From assembly GCA_017795005.1 (NCBI GenBank), contig CP051242.1:1884976-1948975 (forward strand): a stretch of 64,000 nucleotides of DNA, written 5' to 3'. The translations under genes were made by a program, and so were the position numbers. Positions 9,924 to 20,577 of the stretch are shown here, piece by piece. Within the stretch, counting starts at the first letter, position 1. Each line of letters begins with the position of its first letter. This stretch comes from Balneolaceae bacterium. GTDB lineage: Bacteria; Bacteroidota; Rhodothermia; Balneolales; Balneolaceae. The notes below the pieces were generated by a model. It made no database searches. It was not told the DNA's origin and was given only the letters and a program-made list of their open reading frames with translations.

Positions 9924-12900
9924 TGGAACATGGAAAAAGAAAATTACTGGGTAAAAAAATGAATATGAAAACGATCATAAAAGGACTTGTATTCCTGTTT
10001 ATGGTTTCCCTGATACTGGGAAATACAGAGAAAGTGATAGGGCAGGTAGTTGTAAATGAAACCACTTTAACATCTGGGACTTACACGGTACCAGAAGACG
10101 GACAGGTAACCATCACAATAGCTGGAGCAGATGGTGGTAATGGAACAAATACTATTGGTGGAGAAGGAGCAACAGCTACTGCAACCTTTACTGTGAATGC
10201 TGGGGATGTAATTCGCTATGTTGTTGGAGAAGCTGGAGTGAATAGCAGTTCCGGATCAAGTGCTGGTGGTGGTGGGAGTACCGGAGTATATATAAATGAT
10301 ACATTGGTAATGGTTGCTGGTGGCGGTGGTGGTGGAGATAACTCAAATGGAGCGATAGGATTAGGAGGTAACAATACAACCGCAGGTGATGCAGGTACTG
10401 GAAATGGTCCGGGTACAGGGGGTACAAATGGAAATGGAGGAGGAACAACTACTCAAACCAATGCCGCCGGTGGAGGTGGTGGTATATTTTCAGCAGGGGG
10501 ATCTGGTGATGCAAACGGTGGAGCTCGAGCAGATGCAACCGTAACAAATCTGAATCAGTTACTGGATATTGCAAACGGGGGAGCGGGAAATGGTAGTGGT
10601 ACAGAAGGTGGACGAGGCTTTACAGGAGGTGGTGGAGCAGACAGTAACTATAGTGGCGGTGGTGGTGGATACTCTGGCGGTGGTGGAGCTGGAGCTAATG
10701 GCTCTGCCGGTGGTGGTGGTTCTTTTGTTGATGCTTCTGCAGTTTCCAGTAACATAATTGCCGGAAGTGATGGAAGCGGATCTCTTTCAAATGGTAGTAT
10801 TTCTGTAACCTATACAGATCAGACATCACCTGGAGCTCCGGTTAATGTCAGTGCTTCTTCAGTTTCTTCTGGAAATATTGAAATTAGCTTTGATGATGTT
10901 GAAGATGTGGGAAGTGGTGTCTCATCTTATTCTGTTAAACGGGCAATTGCTCAGGGTGGTCCTTATTCTCAGATAGGAACCGTTACAGAAGATGGAAGTA
11001 CTTCATACACCTTTACCGACAATGCTACTGTAAACGCTACTACTTATTATTATATAGTCACAGCTATTGATGGAGCTGGTAATGAAAGTACAAATTCCAC
11101 GGAAATATCGGCAATCAGTGATGATACTGCTCCAACACTTAGTTCAGCTACGATAAATGAAGCAGTCTTAATCCTGATCTATGATGAGGACTTAAATTAT
11201 GGATCAGTTCCTGCATCTGGTGACTATACTGTCCTTGTAAATTCTTCACCTTCCTCAATTTCCCAATTAGAGATCTCTTCGGATTCTGTAATAATCACCT
11301 TAAATACCGCTGTTGAAACTGGAGATATTGTTACTATTTCTTACACAGCTAATGCAAATCCTATTGAAGATTCAGCAGGTAATAATGGCGCTAACCTATC
11401 AGGAGAAAGTGTAACCAATACTACAATAACAATACTACCAACTCCACCAGACAATATTACTGTTAATGCAGTAGCTGGTGGTAATATTGAACTAACGTTT
11501 GATGATGTTAATTCTCCGGATGGAATTGATAGCTATTCAATTAAAAGATCAACTTCAGAAGGCGGACCGTACTCCCAAATCGGTACGGTTACAGATAATG
11601 AAAGTACCAGCTATACTTTCACTGATAACACAGTTACCAATGGCACAACCTACTATTATGTAGTTTCCTCTATAGATGATAACTCACAGGAAAGTGTTAA
11701 TTCGGAGGAAGTATCAGCTACATCAGACAATGTAAACCCGGTTCTTCAGCTTGCTTCTGTAAATGGAGAATTTCTGACTTTGGATTATGATGAAACAATG
11801 GATTTAGGTTCTGTCCCTTCTATTGGAGATTTTACTGTAAGAGTTAACGGAAGTAATAGAACTCTTACTAATGTTGCGATTAATGGGCCGAGGGTAATAT
11901 TAACTCTTGACCCCGAAGTTCAAAGCGCGGATAATGTTGAGATTGATTACGTTTTTGGTACTAATCGATTACAGGATGTGGCCGGAAATGATGTTGCTGA
12001 ATTCTCCAATCAAAATGCCGCTAACTATACCTACAATCCAACCTCTTACGGACCAGACCCGTGTCCAATTGTAAATGGTCAGGATGCAGCCTGGGCATGT
12101 TTTTCAGGAACTTACGGTGGTGCTTCTATGACGGCAGCGGTTGGTGGACTTGAAATAGCTACAGTTTCAGCGGTTGGAGCAAATGCTACTTTCGCACCTA
12201 ATGCATTACAGCAGTGGGCAAGCGGAGCTTTTTCAGGTGATCAATTCAATGGACCTCAGATAAATCCAAGCGGTGCAAGCGGAGATGCTTCTTCTTTGGA
12301 TATCAATATTCCTTCTTTTATTCCATCTGATGCATTGATTTTATCCCTTAACAGATTACGTCCTAATGCTGGCGGTACTTCCTATACTCTTGAAGCTTTT
12401 GATGGAACCAATACCAAGGTCACCGTTAACGATTGGATTACTGGTCAGGGAACAGATGGTGGAGTTTGTACCAATAGTGTAATTCTTAACTATACCAATG
12501 GAAATACCACCATCGAGTTCCAACCTACGGTTTCAGGAAATCCTTCGTGTGCATCTTCATCAACACCCGTTTGGTTCAGAATTACAGATCCCGATGTTGA
12601 GCGTATTGAAATTCGAAAAGTAGCTTCGCAAGCCGATAACATTCATATTGGTCTGGCTGTAGTTGCAGATTTTGGAGATGCTCCTGCTACTTATGGAACT
12701 CAATATAGCGGAATCGGAAACCCTCCCGCATTCCATTTGTTAAACAATGGAAGTCCAAATACTATGTTTTTTGGGGCTAATGTTGATGGAGATGGGAACG
12801 GAGCTCCGGGATCTTCATCAAACGGAGATGATACAGAATCAGTTGGTCTGGGGAATGGTGATGACGAGGATGCAATATCTCAACTTAATGATTTCAATTC

Positions 12901-15900
12901 AGCGCAATCCAGTTACAGCACAACCCTTGTATGTACAAATGGAGGGAACGTAGGGGGATGGATTGATTTCGATCTCTCCGATACCTTCGATCCGGATGAA
13001 TTTACATCTACGGTTTGTTCAGCAGGCAGTGCAACCCTAACCTGGACTGGTTTAAGCGGGTTAGTGACTGGACCAACCTATGCAAGGTTCAGAATAGCAA
13101 GCTCATTGAGTGATGTTATCAATCCAACCGGATACGCTTTAGATGGTGAAGTAGAAGATTATCAGGTAAACATTATTGAACCACCAACGCCAGATCTTGA
13201 ACTCGTCAAAACGGTTGATACCCCAAATGCTGTTGAAGGAGATCAGGTAATATTCACACTTATGGTTACCAATCCCGGAGAATACATTGCATCGGGAATA
13301 AAAGTGACAGATCAACTTCCAAATGGACTGACTTATGTTTCATCAGTAGCGAGTCAGGGTACATATAATTCATCGAGTGGGATATGGAATATCGGCACTA
13401 TTGATGAAGGTGATACCACAAGTGTAACTTTGAATATTATTGCTTTGATTGATGCCGGAACACTTGGCAATACAATTCTGAATACAGCCATTATTACTTC
13501 TCTAAATGAAAGTGACCCTGAGCTCGGTAATAACTCGGCGTCTGCAGGGGTCACGGTAGTTCCTGAATCTTCAGATATTGAACTATCCATCTCCGTTGAT
13601 GATAATACTGCCTTAGAAGGGCAGCTCCTTGTTTTCACAATTACAGCAACAAATAATGGTCCCAAGGGAGCAACCGGACTTACAATCATTGATCAGATCC
13701 CATCCGGATTAGCCTATATTTCTTCTTCAGCTACAAAAGGTACATACGCTAACAGTACCGGAATTTGGACGATCGGAAACCTCGCAAACGGAGAAACAGC
13801 CACCTTAACACTATCAGCAACAGTTAATGCGGGTACAGAGGGCAATCAAATAACAAATTCGATAGATGTTAATGCTTTAAATCAAACAGACCCGATTCCC
13901 GGGAATAATACGGTCTCACAAGTAATAGATGTAGTAACCCCGGGTTTCCCATCTAATTGTAGTGAAGTTCCATACTTAAAGTTTAATGGTAATACTTTAA
14001 TTAATGGATCGGCAGGACAAGTTGGGGCAATTTATCTCTTCGAAGATATTGTATCTGGAGTTGATGCAGAAGTAGAAATCATTACGATTAATAATGCCGT
14101 ACTTAATGCCTTTGATGCTACCGGAGCAGGGGGAGCAGTAAATAATTTCCAACCTGAAATAGGTGTAGTGGATGATACTCAGGCTAATGGATACATAGAT
14201 TTTGAATTCAGGTTTTTTGTTGCAAACTCTCAAACACCAAAATATTTAACATTTGCAGCTTCAGGAATTGATATTGATGGAGATCCTTTAAGTGAATTTG
14301 TTGGCTTTCAGCAGCTAACCTCTTTTACAGTTGAACAAAATACAAATCTTGTTGTTGATGCTTTTGGCATTTACACAACATTTGAAGCTCCCGGAACTCA
14401 GGAAATCGGAGGCATTGATACATCAGCAACCAGCAATCTTGTTTATTCTACTTATACAAACGAACAAAAATTTAGATACAGGGCAGGGATAAAAAACCCC
14501 AGCGGAACTACAGCACGACAATTTTCTTTGGGATTTAGTCCTTGTATCGTAAACGGTTTCAGCAACCCAACATCAACAAATATTGTAGATGTTTCAGTTA
14601 CAAAATCGGTTAATTTTGTAACTCCCTCAGTTGGCGATACCGTTACATATACCATTAATGCAAAAAACGAACAGGGTAATACAGTTGGTAATGTTGAAAT
14701 TACCGATCAGTTACCTGTTGGATTAACTTTTGAATCTGCTTCTGCAACTTTAGGCTCTTATAATTCGGGATCAGGAATTTGGAATATTGGAACTCTCTCT
14801 GGACAACAAACGGCTTCACTTACATTAAAGGCTATTGTTAATTCAGGTCAGGAAGGCAACACCATTGGAAATTCCGCTACACTTACAAATCATACGGGAA
14901 CAGATGGCAATACCACCAACAATTCTGGTAGTGTAGATATTATCGTTTTTGATCCAACTTCGGGATTAACATGTAACGAGCCTCCATTGTTTTCTTTTGT
15001 GAATCCATCCCTTGAGCAAGGCGTTCCGCTGCAAGTGAACTCAGTGTATCGTTTCAGTAATGTAAGTTCAGGGGTAGACGCTCTTGTAAGAGTTGTAGCT
15101 ATAAACAATGCAACTCTCGATGATATCGATGAAGATGGAATAGCGAATTCTCCAGCAAACTTCAGTCCATTTTTTACCGCTAATGCAGGAGGTGGATATA
15201 TTGATTATAAAATTACGCTGGTACAAACAGGTACAAATACACCTGTAAAAAGAAACTTTGCTCTAACCGGTTTAGATATCGATGGATACAATGCAGGAAA
15301 TGGAAATACAATCCGTGATTATCTCGGTTTTTCTCAAAACCAATCTAATACGGTAGAGTTTGCAACTAACCTTGGCGTCTCTACCGCCGGTGCATTCCAG
15401 TTATTCGAATCGTCAGTAACAACAGATGGGAACGGTACCTTTGATACCGACCACATGGCGTATATCGTGTATAATTATACATCAACTTTCGATTTGAGAA
15501 CAGGCTCATTTACAACCGGAAGTTATTCGGATGACCGATTGGTAGACATAGACTTCACCCAGTGTAGAAATCAGGATTTTAACAACCCTGTATTAACTAC
15601 AAGAGATGCTGATCTTGCAATTACTAAAACTGCAGATCAAACAAACCCGCTTTCAAATGAGACTGTAAATTTCACCGTTACTGTGACTAACAATGGTCCG
15701 GAACCGGCAACAGAAATTGATATCAACGAAACGTTGCCAACAGGACTTACTTTAGTTCAGGCTACTCCAAGTCAGGGTACTTACAATCAAATCACAAAAT
15801 TATGGGCGGTTGGTTCTTTGGCTGTTGGTAATTCTGCAACCCTGACTCTTGAAACAACTGTGAATTCAAATATCAGTCAGGATTCACTTATCAATAAAGC

Positions 15901-18900
15901 TTTTATCCAGGGTTTGAATCAAAGTGACCCAACCATCGCTAATGATACATCTGCCGTTACTATATATATAAGTATTCCTATAAGTGGTACTGTATTCGAA
16001 GATCGCACTGGGAATGGTTTTGCTGATGATCCAAACTTTGGTGATGCCAGCGGTGATCAGCAGGCGCTTGAAAATGTGGAAGTTCACCTGTTCAAAGACG
16101 GAGGTGATGGTATTGCTGATGGAAATGACGACACCTATGAAACCACTACCACTACAAATAATCTGGGTAAATATGCTTTCCAGATTGGGGATGACGGAGA
16201 TTATTGGATAGCTGTTGATTCTAAAACGGGTGAATTATCAGACGGAACTACCTGGGCTGAACAAACATATGCTCCTGTTGGTGGCCTTTGTGAAGATGGT
16301 GCCGGTGCTTTTAATATTAAAACTGTTGCTGGTCATTGTTTTGGTGGTAGAAGGGGTGCTCAGTCGGACAATATATCTGCAAACCCTGTTCCTTCAGATC
16401 TTGCAAATGCAGAACATGTCGCAAAAGTTATCGTTACCGGAGCCGAAATAACTGCAATTGATTTCGGATTCAGTTTCAATGTGGTTACCCAGGTTTCTGA
16501 TACAGATCAGGATGGAAGTGCAGCACGAGTTTCTCAAGGTTCTTTACGGCAGTTTATCTTAAATGCTAACTCGATTACTGGTGCAAATACCATGCGATTT
16601 ATTCCGGCAGTTCCAACTAACAACTCTGGAGGAGGTGGTAACTGGTGGAGATATAGTCTGGCTAGTGAACTTCCTGCAATTACAGATCCACTGACAACTA
16701 TAAATGGTACTGCATTTCAGCTGAATGCGCCTACAAGTACCAGAGATGATAATTCCGGAACAATTGGAACGGGCGGATCGGTAGGGATTGATAACATTGC
16801 CTTGAATACAGTTAGCCGAAAAGAATTTGAAATCGATCTGGGTGATACCGGAACAAACGCTTTATTAGTAAATACATCCGGATCTTTTGCAATTCGCCAG
16901 GTTGCTATCATTAATGGTGATGTTGGGATAAGAATTCAAAGTGCTTCAGGTGGAATTATCGAGAAAAACCTGATTGGTGCAAGAGCAAATGGAGCTGATC
17001 CTGCCGGAGCTGAAAGATTGAATACTGGTGTTGAATTCAATGGAAGCGGATCTGGATCAACCTTAATACAGGAAAACTTTATTGGATATCTGACAGGTTC
17101 CGGGGTCAAATCTTCTAATGGTACAGCAAGTATTACAATTCATAAGAATGAATTAACACAAGCTGGACTAAGTGAAACAGATGCAGATGGTATAGAAGGG
17201 GTGGGTACATGGACAATTACTCAAAACCTTATTCATCTTGTTGGAAACGGTAGCAGTACAGCTTTAAATGGAGGAAGTGGTATTCAAATAGGAAATAGCT
17301 CAGGCAATAGTTCCGGAAATACTATTCGAAATAACACAATCAGAAACCATAGTGTAGCGGGTATCACAGTACTGAATAATGTGACTAATTCTTTAGTTGA
17401 GAAAAACATCATCCATGGAAACGGAACTAATTATAGTTCATCAGGACAGAAATTAGGAGCCGGAATAAAGCTCACTTCTCCAAACTCTGTTGCTCAGCAA
17501 GGAATCAGAATTACAAGAAACAGTTTTTACGCCAACTACGGAATATCAATAGATGTAGTGTATGGCGGTTCGGGAGTTGCAGATGGAGTTTCTTCGAATG
17601 ATGGGGTGCTTCAAAGTGCGACAACCACTCCGAACAGAGGGCTAGATTATCCGGTATTTACATTGGCAACGCTTAACAATGGTGTGTTAACTGTGGAAGG
17701 TTATGTAGGGACAAATGGGAGCAAACTCCCCGGAGTATACACGATTGAAATTTATAAAGCGGAAAATGATGGAGATAGCAATGGACTGGTCGAGCAAGGT
17801 GGTTCTTTAAATAGCCCACATGGCGAAGGCAGATACTATCTGGGTACTATCACTACTAACAGCAATGGTATATTCAGCACAAGTATTGCTCTTTCAGGCT
17901 CTCCAACACTTGCTTTTAATGATAGAATTACTGCCATTGCAATAAGTGCAGCAAATAACACGTCTGAATTTGGGGGGAATCAACGAGTTGTTCCAACAGG
18001 AGTAACAGTAAGCGGGAATGTGTATCACGATTTAAACCATAATATGATCAAAGATGCTTCTGAACCAGGTTTACAAGGCATTACAATGGTATTATATAAC
18101 GTAGCTTTAAATAACTGTAAGAGTGTTCTTACCGACTCGAATGGGGATTATCAGTTTAACAATGTATTGAACGGAAGCTATAATCTGATTGAATCTTTCG
18201 GTCAAAGTATTCCAACTCCGGATATTTGTACTCCTGCGGAAGTAGATCCCGATAACTTTATTTCAACAACTCCGAATCTAAGATCAGTAACAGTTAATAA
18301 CCTTCCTGTATTCCAAAACTTTGGAGATTATGAAGGGATCAAGATTTCTGGTAAAGTTATAAATGATAATGGGATTGCAGATGGAACTGCAAACGATGGT
18401 ACGCAAAACGGAGGAGAAACTGGTTTCGAATCTCAAACAGTAAAAGTAGTTACTTCATCAAATACTCTGATAGAGCAAGTAGTAACTGCTGCTGATGGAA
18501 CGTATTCCTTATTTGTTCCTGCAGCTACTGTGGGAGAGGGAGGGACAGTTAAAGTAGTAGAAACAAATGGTTCTGAAAAGATCTCAACCGGAGGGTCGGC
18601 CGGAACTACTTCTGGTAGTTATAACTTAGCAACCGACGAAACTACGTTTAGTATTTCATTGGGAACGGTTTATACCGGTGTAAACTTTGCTGATGTTCAG
18701 GTAAGCAGGTTGCTTACAGACGGTGAAAGAACCGTTCTTCCGGGTGCAGTTGTCGTATTTCAACATATTTTTGATGCAAACACCGCCGGTGATGTTACTT
18801 TTTCAACTACACCTGTCAACAACCCAAGTAATCCAAGCTGGCCGGTAGTTCTCTATCAGGATTTAAATTGTAGTGGAGCAATTGATTCTGGAGAACCAAT

Positions 18901-19405
18901 CCTGCTTTCATCAACTTCAGTTTCAGTTAATGCTGGTCAGGATGTATGTCTTTTATTGAAAGTTACTGCTCCAAGTGGATTAAATAGTGGTGCATCAAAC
19001 CAAACTACCATAACGGCTACTTTTAGTTTTACAAACACAAGTCCTGTTATTCAGCAAATACTTAACAGGGTTGATTTGACCACTGTTGGAACCGAAGAAG
19101 CAGGGTTAGTAATTCTTAAGTCGGTTGATAAAACACAGGCATTACCAGGTGCAAACTTAGTGTATTCAATTAATTATGAAAATCTGGGCGACGAACCTAT
19201 TTCTCAGGTCGAAATCACTGATGTAATTCCCAGCTATACAACCTATGTATCCAGTAGTTGTGGTTCTTTACCAACCGGGATCACAAACTGTACAATTACC
19301 GCTCCAAATGTTGGAGCATCAGGCACCCTTAAATGGATTTTCACTGGTACCCTTAATCCCGGACAAACAGGGATTGTAACATTCACAGTAAAGATAGACG
19401 AGTAA
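9923..19405 (+). CDS. Giant exported multidomain protein: glycine-rich, FN3, GEVED, DUF11, beta-helix, SdrD-B
   Basis: 3160 residues, sharing one base with the previous stop (TGATG) and preceded by a GGGG Shine-Dalgarno-like run. The signal peptide begins more naturally at Met13 (base 9959). Approximate modules: glycine-rich domain 46-303; two alternations of FN3 and a SwmB-like Ig domain 301-705; a GEVED-type domain 916-1083 (GGWIDFDLSDTF, then DGEVEDYQV); DUF11 repeats at 1089-1213, 1217-1338, 1556-1675, 1896-2016 and the C-terminus. Two copies of an unrecognised ~200-residue module lie at 1340-1550 and 1683-1890. SdrD-B-like modules are at about 2018-2186 and 2693-2803, and a parallel beta-helix is at about 2310-2546. 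It ends in VKIDE with no T9SS tail or anchor. Probably a cell-surface or matrix adhesin; function is inferred. Confidence 0.8.
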   Translation: MEHGKRKLLGKKMNMKTIIKGLVFLFMVSLILGNTEKVIGQVVVNETTLTSGTYTVPEDGQVTITIAGADGGNGTNTIGGEGATATATFTVNAGDVIRYVVGEAGVNSSSGSSAGGGGSTGVYINDTLVMVAGGGGGGDNSNGAIGLGGNNTTAGDAGTGNGPGTGGTNGNGGGTTTQTNAAGGGGGIFSAGGSGDANGGARADATVTNLNQLLDIANGGAGNGSGTEGGRGFTGGGGADSNYSGGGGGYSGGGGAGANGSAGGGGSFVDASAVSSNIIAGSDGSGSLSNGSISVTYTDQTSPGAPVNVSASSVSSGNIEISFDDVEDVGSGVSSYSVKRAIAQGGPYSQIGTVTEDGSTSYTFTDNATVNATTYYYIVTAIDGAGNESTNSTEISAISDDTAPTLSSATINEAVLILIYDEDLNYGSVPASGDYTVLVNSSPSSISQLEISSDSVIITLNTAVETGDIVTISYTANANPIEDSAGNNGANLSGESVTNTTITILPTPPDNITVNAVAGGNIELTFDDVNSPDGIDSYSIKRSTSEGGPYSQIGTVTDNESTSYTFTDNTVTNGTTYYYVVSSIDDNSQESVNSEEVSATSDNVNPVLQLASVNGEFLTLDYDETMDLGSVPSIGDFTVRVNGSNRTLTNVAINGPRVILTLDPEVQSADNVEIDYVFGTNRLQDVAGNDVAEFSNQNAANYTYNPTSYGPDPCPIVNGQDAAWACFSGTYGGASMTAAVGGLEIATVSAVGANATFAPNALQQWASGAFSGDQFNGPQINPSGASGDASSLDINIPSFIPSDALILSLNRLRPNAGGTSYTLEAFDGTNTKVTVNDWITGQGTDGGVCTNSVILNYTNGNTTIEFQPTVSGNPSCASSSTPVWFRITDPDVERIEIRKVASQADNIHIGLAVVADFGDAPATYGTQYSGIGNPPAFHLLNNGSPNTMFFGANVDGDGNGAPGSSSNGDDTESVGLGNGDDEDAISQLNDFNSAQSSYSTTLVCTNGGNVGGWIDFDLSDTFDPDEFTSTVCSAGSATLTWTGLSGLVTGPTYARFRIASSLSDVINPTGYALDGEVEDYQVNIIEPPTPDLELVKTVDTPNAVEGDQVIFTLMVTNPGEYIASGIKVTDQLPNGLTYVSSVASQGTYNSSSGIWNIGTIDEGDTTSVTLNIIALIDAGTLGNTILNTAIITSLNESDPELGNNSASAGVTVVPESSDIELSISVDDNTALEGQLLVFTITATNNGPKGATGLTIIDQIPSGLAYISSSATKGTYANSTGIWTIGNLANGETATLTLSATVNAGTEGNQITNSIDVNALNQTDPIPGNNTVSQVIDVVTPGFPSNCSEVPYLKFNGNTLINGSAGQVGAIYLFEDIVSGVDAEVEIITINNAVLNAFDATGAGGAVNNFQPEIGVVDDTQANGYIDFEFRFFVANSQTPKYLTFAASGIDIDGDPLSEFVGFQQLTSFTVEQNTNLVVDAFGIYTTFEAPGTQEIGGIDTSATSNLVYSTYTNEQKFRYRAGIKNPSGTTARQFSLGFSPCIVNGFSNPTSTNIVDVSVTKSVNFVTPSVGDTVTYTINAKNEQGNTVGNVEITDQLPVGLTFESASATLGSYNSGSGIWNIGTLSGQQTASLTLKAIVNSGQEGNTIGNSATLTNHTGTDGNTTNNSGSVDIIVFDPTSGLTCNEPPLFSFVNPSLEQGVPLQVNSVYRFSNVSSGVDALVRVVAINNATLDDIDEDGIANSPANFSPFFTANAGGGYIDYKITLVQTGTNTPVKRNFALTGLDIDGYNAGNGNTIRDYLGFSQNQSNTVEFATNLGVSTAGAFQLFESSVTTDGNGTFDTDHMAYIVYNYTSTFDLRTGSFTTGSYSDDRLVDIDFTQCRNQDFNNPVLTTRDADLAITKTADQTNPLSNETVNFTVTVTNNGPEPATEIDINETLPTGLTLVQATPSQGTYNQITKLWAVGSLAVGNSATLTLETTVNSNISQDSLINKAFIQGLNQSDPTIANDTSAVTIYISIPISGTVFEDRTGNGFADDPNFGDASGDQQALENVEVHLFKDGGDGIADGNDDTYETTTTTNNLGKYAFQIGDDGDYWIAVDSKTGELSDGTTWAEQTYAPVGGLCEDGAGAFNIKTVAGHCFGGRRGAQSDNISANPVPSDLANAEHVAKVIVTGAEITAIDFGFSFNVVTQVSDTDQDGSAARVSQGSLRQFILNANSITGANTMRFIPAVPTNNSGGGGNWWRYSLASELPAITDPLTTINGTAFQLNAPTSTRDDNSGTIGTGGSVGIDNIALNTVSRKEFEIDLGDTGTNALLVNTSGSFAIRQVAIINGDVGIRIQSASGGIIEKNLIGARANGADPAGAERLNTGVEFNGSGSGSTLIQENFIGYLTGSGVKSSNGTASITIHKNELTQAGLSETDADGIEGVGTWTITQNLIHLVGNGSSTALNGGSGIQIGNSSGNSSGNTIRNNTIRNHSVAGITVLNNVTNSLVEKNIIHGNGTNYSSSGQKLGAGIKLTSPNSVAQQGIRITRNSFYANYGISIDVVYGGSGVADGVSSNDGVLQSATTTPNRGLDYPVFTLATLNNGVLTVEGYVGTNGSKLPGVYTIEIYKAENDGDSNGLVEQGGSLNSPHGEGRYYLGTITTNSNGIFSTSIALSGSPTLAFNDRITAIAISAANNTSEFGGNQRVVPTGVTVSGNVYHDLNHNMIKDASEPGLQGITMVLYNVALNNCKSVLTDSNGDYQFNNVLNGSYNLIESFGQSIPTPDICTPAEVDPDNFISTTPNLRSVTVNNLPVFQNFGDYEGIKISGKVINDNGIADGTANDGTQNGGETGFESQTVKVVTSSNTLIEQVVTAADGTYSLFVPAATVGEGGTVKVVETNGSEKISTGGSAGTTSGSYNLATDETTFSISLGTVYTGVNFADVQVSRLLTDGERTVLPGAVVVFQHIFDANTAGDVTFSTTPVNNPSNPSWPVVLYQDLNCSGAIDSGEPILLSSTSVSVNAGQDVCLLLKVTAPSGLNSGASNQTTITATFSFTNTSPVIQQILNRVDLTTVGTEEAGLVILKSVDKTQALPGANLVYSINYENLGDEPISQVEITDVIPSYTTYVSSSCGSLPTGITNCTITAPNVGASGTLKWIFTGTLNPGQTGIVTFTVKIDE

Positions 19406-19412
19406 GAGAGAG

Positions 19413-19799
19413 ATGACGATAAATAAAAAACCATTAGTATTTGTATTAGAAGATAATCCGGCCTATCGAAAATTGATTAGTAGGATTCTTCAGAAAAATG
19501 GCTTCGTTGTAATGCTATTTGAAAACGGAAAGAAAGCAGCAGATATGTTGAGGTACGTACGACCAGCACTGATTATATCTGATATTGAAATGCCTAAAAT
19601 GGATGGCTTCGAATTTAATGAGTACGTCCGGGAACATTTCACAGAACATGAAATTCCGTTCATTTATATTTCATCAACCTCATGTGAACATATGAAAGTA
19701 AAAGCTTCAGAACTGGGAGCTACTGGTATGCTTGATAAACCAGTTTCTACCGAGAAACTTAAAGAAGCTATAAATTATGTACTGGAAATCGGACGTTAG
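19413..19799 (+). CDS. Single-domain response regulator (CheY-like receiver)
   Basis: 128 residues, a complete receiver with no output domain. The acidic pocket is Glu13-Asp14 (LEDN), the phospho-acceptor Asp57 (ISDIEMPKMDG), the switch residue Ser87 and the conserved lysine Lys109 before Pro110 (DKPVS). All key residues are present, so phosphotransfer is plausible. It begins 7 bp after the stop of the 3160-residue protein with a purine-rich GAGAGAG before ATG, so it is very probably co-transcribed with the giants. No histidine kinase is nearby. Stand-alone receivers usually act by binding a partner protein. I infer post-translational control of export, assembly or motility, but no target is visible. 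Confidence 0.9.
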   Translation: MTINKKPLVFVLEDNPAYRKLISRILQKNGFVVMLFENGKKAADMLRYVRPALIISDIEMPKMDGFEFNEYVREHFTEHEIPFIYISSTSCEHMKVKASELGATGMLDKPVSTEKLKEAINYVLEIGR

Positions 19800-19836
19800 G
19801 TCTTTCTTTTAATTATTACTAAGAATATGTTCGGGG

Positions 19837-20577
19837 ATGATCACCCACACGCAGGCAATAATACTTCGATCAGTAGATTATCAGGAATCAAGTAAAATAC
19901 TTACAGTATTAAGTCAGGAGCATGGTAAGATTGCCTTAATAGCCCGGGGAGCCAAAAAACCAAAGAGTAAATTATCCGGGTTGATCGAGATTGGTAATAT
20001 TCTTGATGTTGTTTATTACTATAAATCTACAAGAGGAGTTCAAAGTCTTACAGAAGCTTCAATTCATTACTCCAGTTCAAACTTTAGAATTCATTTTGAT
20101 AAAGCGGCTATCCTTTATGCTACACTCGAACTTGCTTCTCAATTAGTTCATGAGAACGAAATAAATACTCCTGTGTTCAATTATTTAATAAAATTTATTC
20201 CCTGGTTGGGAGAAGAAGAGGGGGTTCCGCCTTCTATTTTTTGTTATAATCAGTTGCGTTGTGCGGAACTATGTGGGTTCAATTTAAATGATAGTAATTC
20301 GGACTTAGCAAAAGATGTTTACTTAAATATTGCGCAGGGAACAATTTCGAATGCAATTGATTCGGAACTTTCGTATAAATTAACCGTCTTACAGGCACGT
20401 TTTTTAAAAGAGTCAATCGCTTCCAAAAACCGGGCTGTTCTTTCTTTAGGACTACAAGGTCAGGAACTAAAACAATTGATTCGCCATTTGGATGTATACT
20501 TTAAGTACCACTTAGAAGGTTATAAAGAACGTAAATCAGACTCAATTTTTGAACAGATGTTGCAGGATAGTAAATGA
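19837..20577 (+). CDS. recO: DNA repair protein RecO
   Basis: 246 residues, the usual RecO length. The N-terminal OB-fold signature is clear (QAIILRSVDYQESSKIL, then LIARGAKKPKSKL), followed by the helical C-terminal domain with the LRCAELCG stretch. RecO works with RecR to load RecA onto SSB-coated gaps and anneals single strands in the RecFOR pathway. The four-cysteine zinc site of some RecO proteins is not evident: I see Cys near FCYNQLRCAELCG but no second CxxC. The ATG at 19837 follows a GGGG run. Its stop overlaps the next ATG (ATGA), so it is translationally coupled to the htrA-like gene. Confidence 0.92.
   Translation: MITHTQAIILRSVDYQESSKILTVLSQEHGKIALIARGAKKPKSKLSGLIEIGNILDVVYYYKSTRGVQSLTEASIHYSSSNFRIHFDKAAILYATLELASQLVHENEINTPVFNYLIKFIPWLGEEEGVPPSIFCYNQLRCAELCGFNLNDSNSDLAKDVYLNIAQGTISNAIDSELSYKLTVLQARFLKESIASKNRAVLSLGLQGQELKQLIRHLDVYFKYHLEGYKERKSDSIFEQMLQDSK

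Noticed and set aside
10260-10720. Repetitive GGTGGTGGTGG tract as a CRISPR or DNA repeat array
   Set aside because: It is the codon pattern of a glycine-rich protein domain in one open frame, with no spacers or regular unit.
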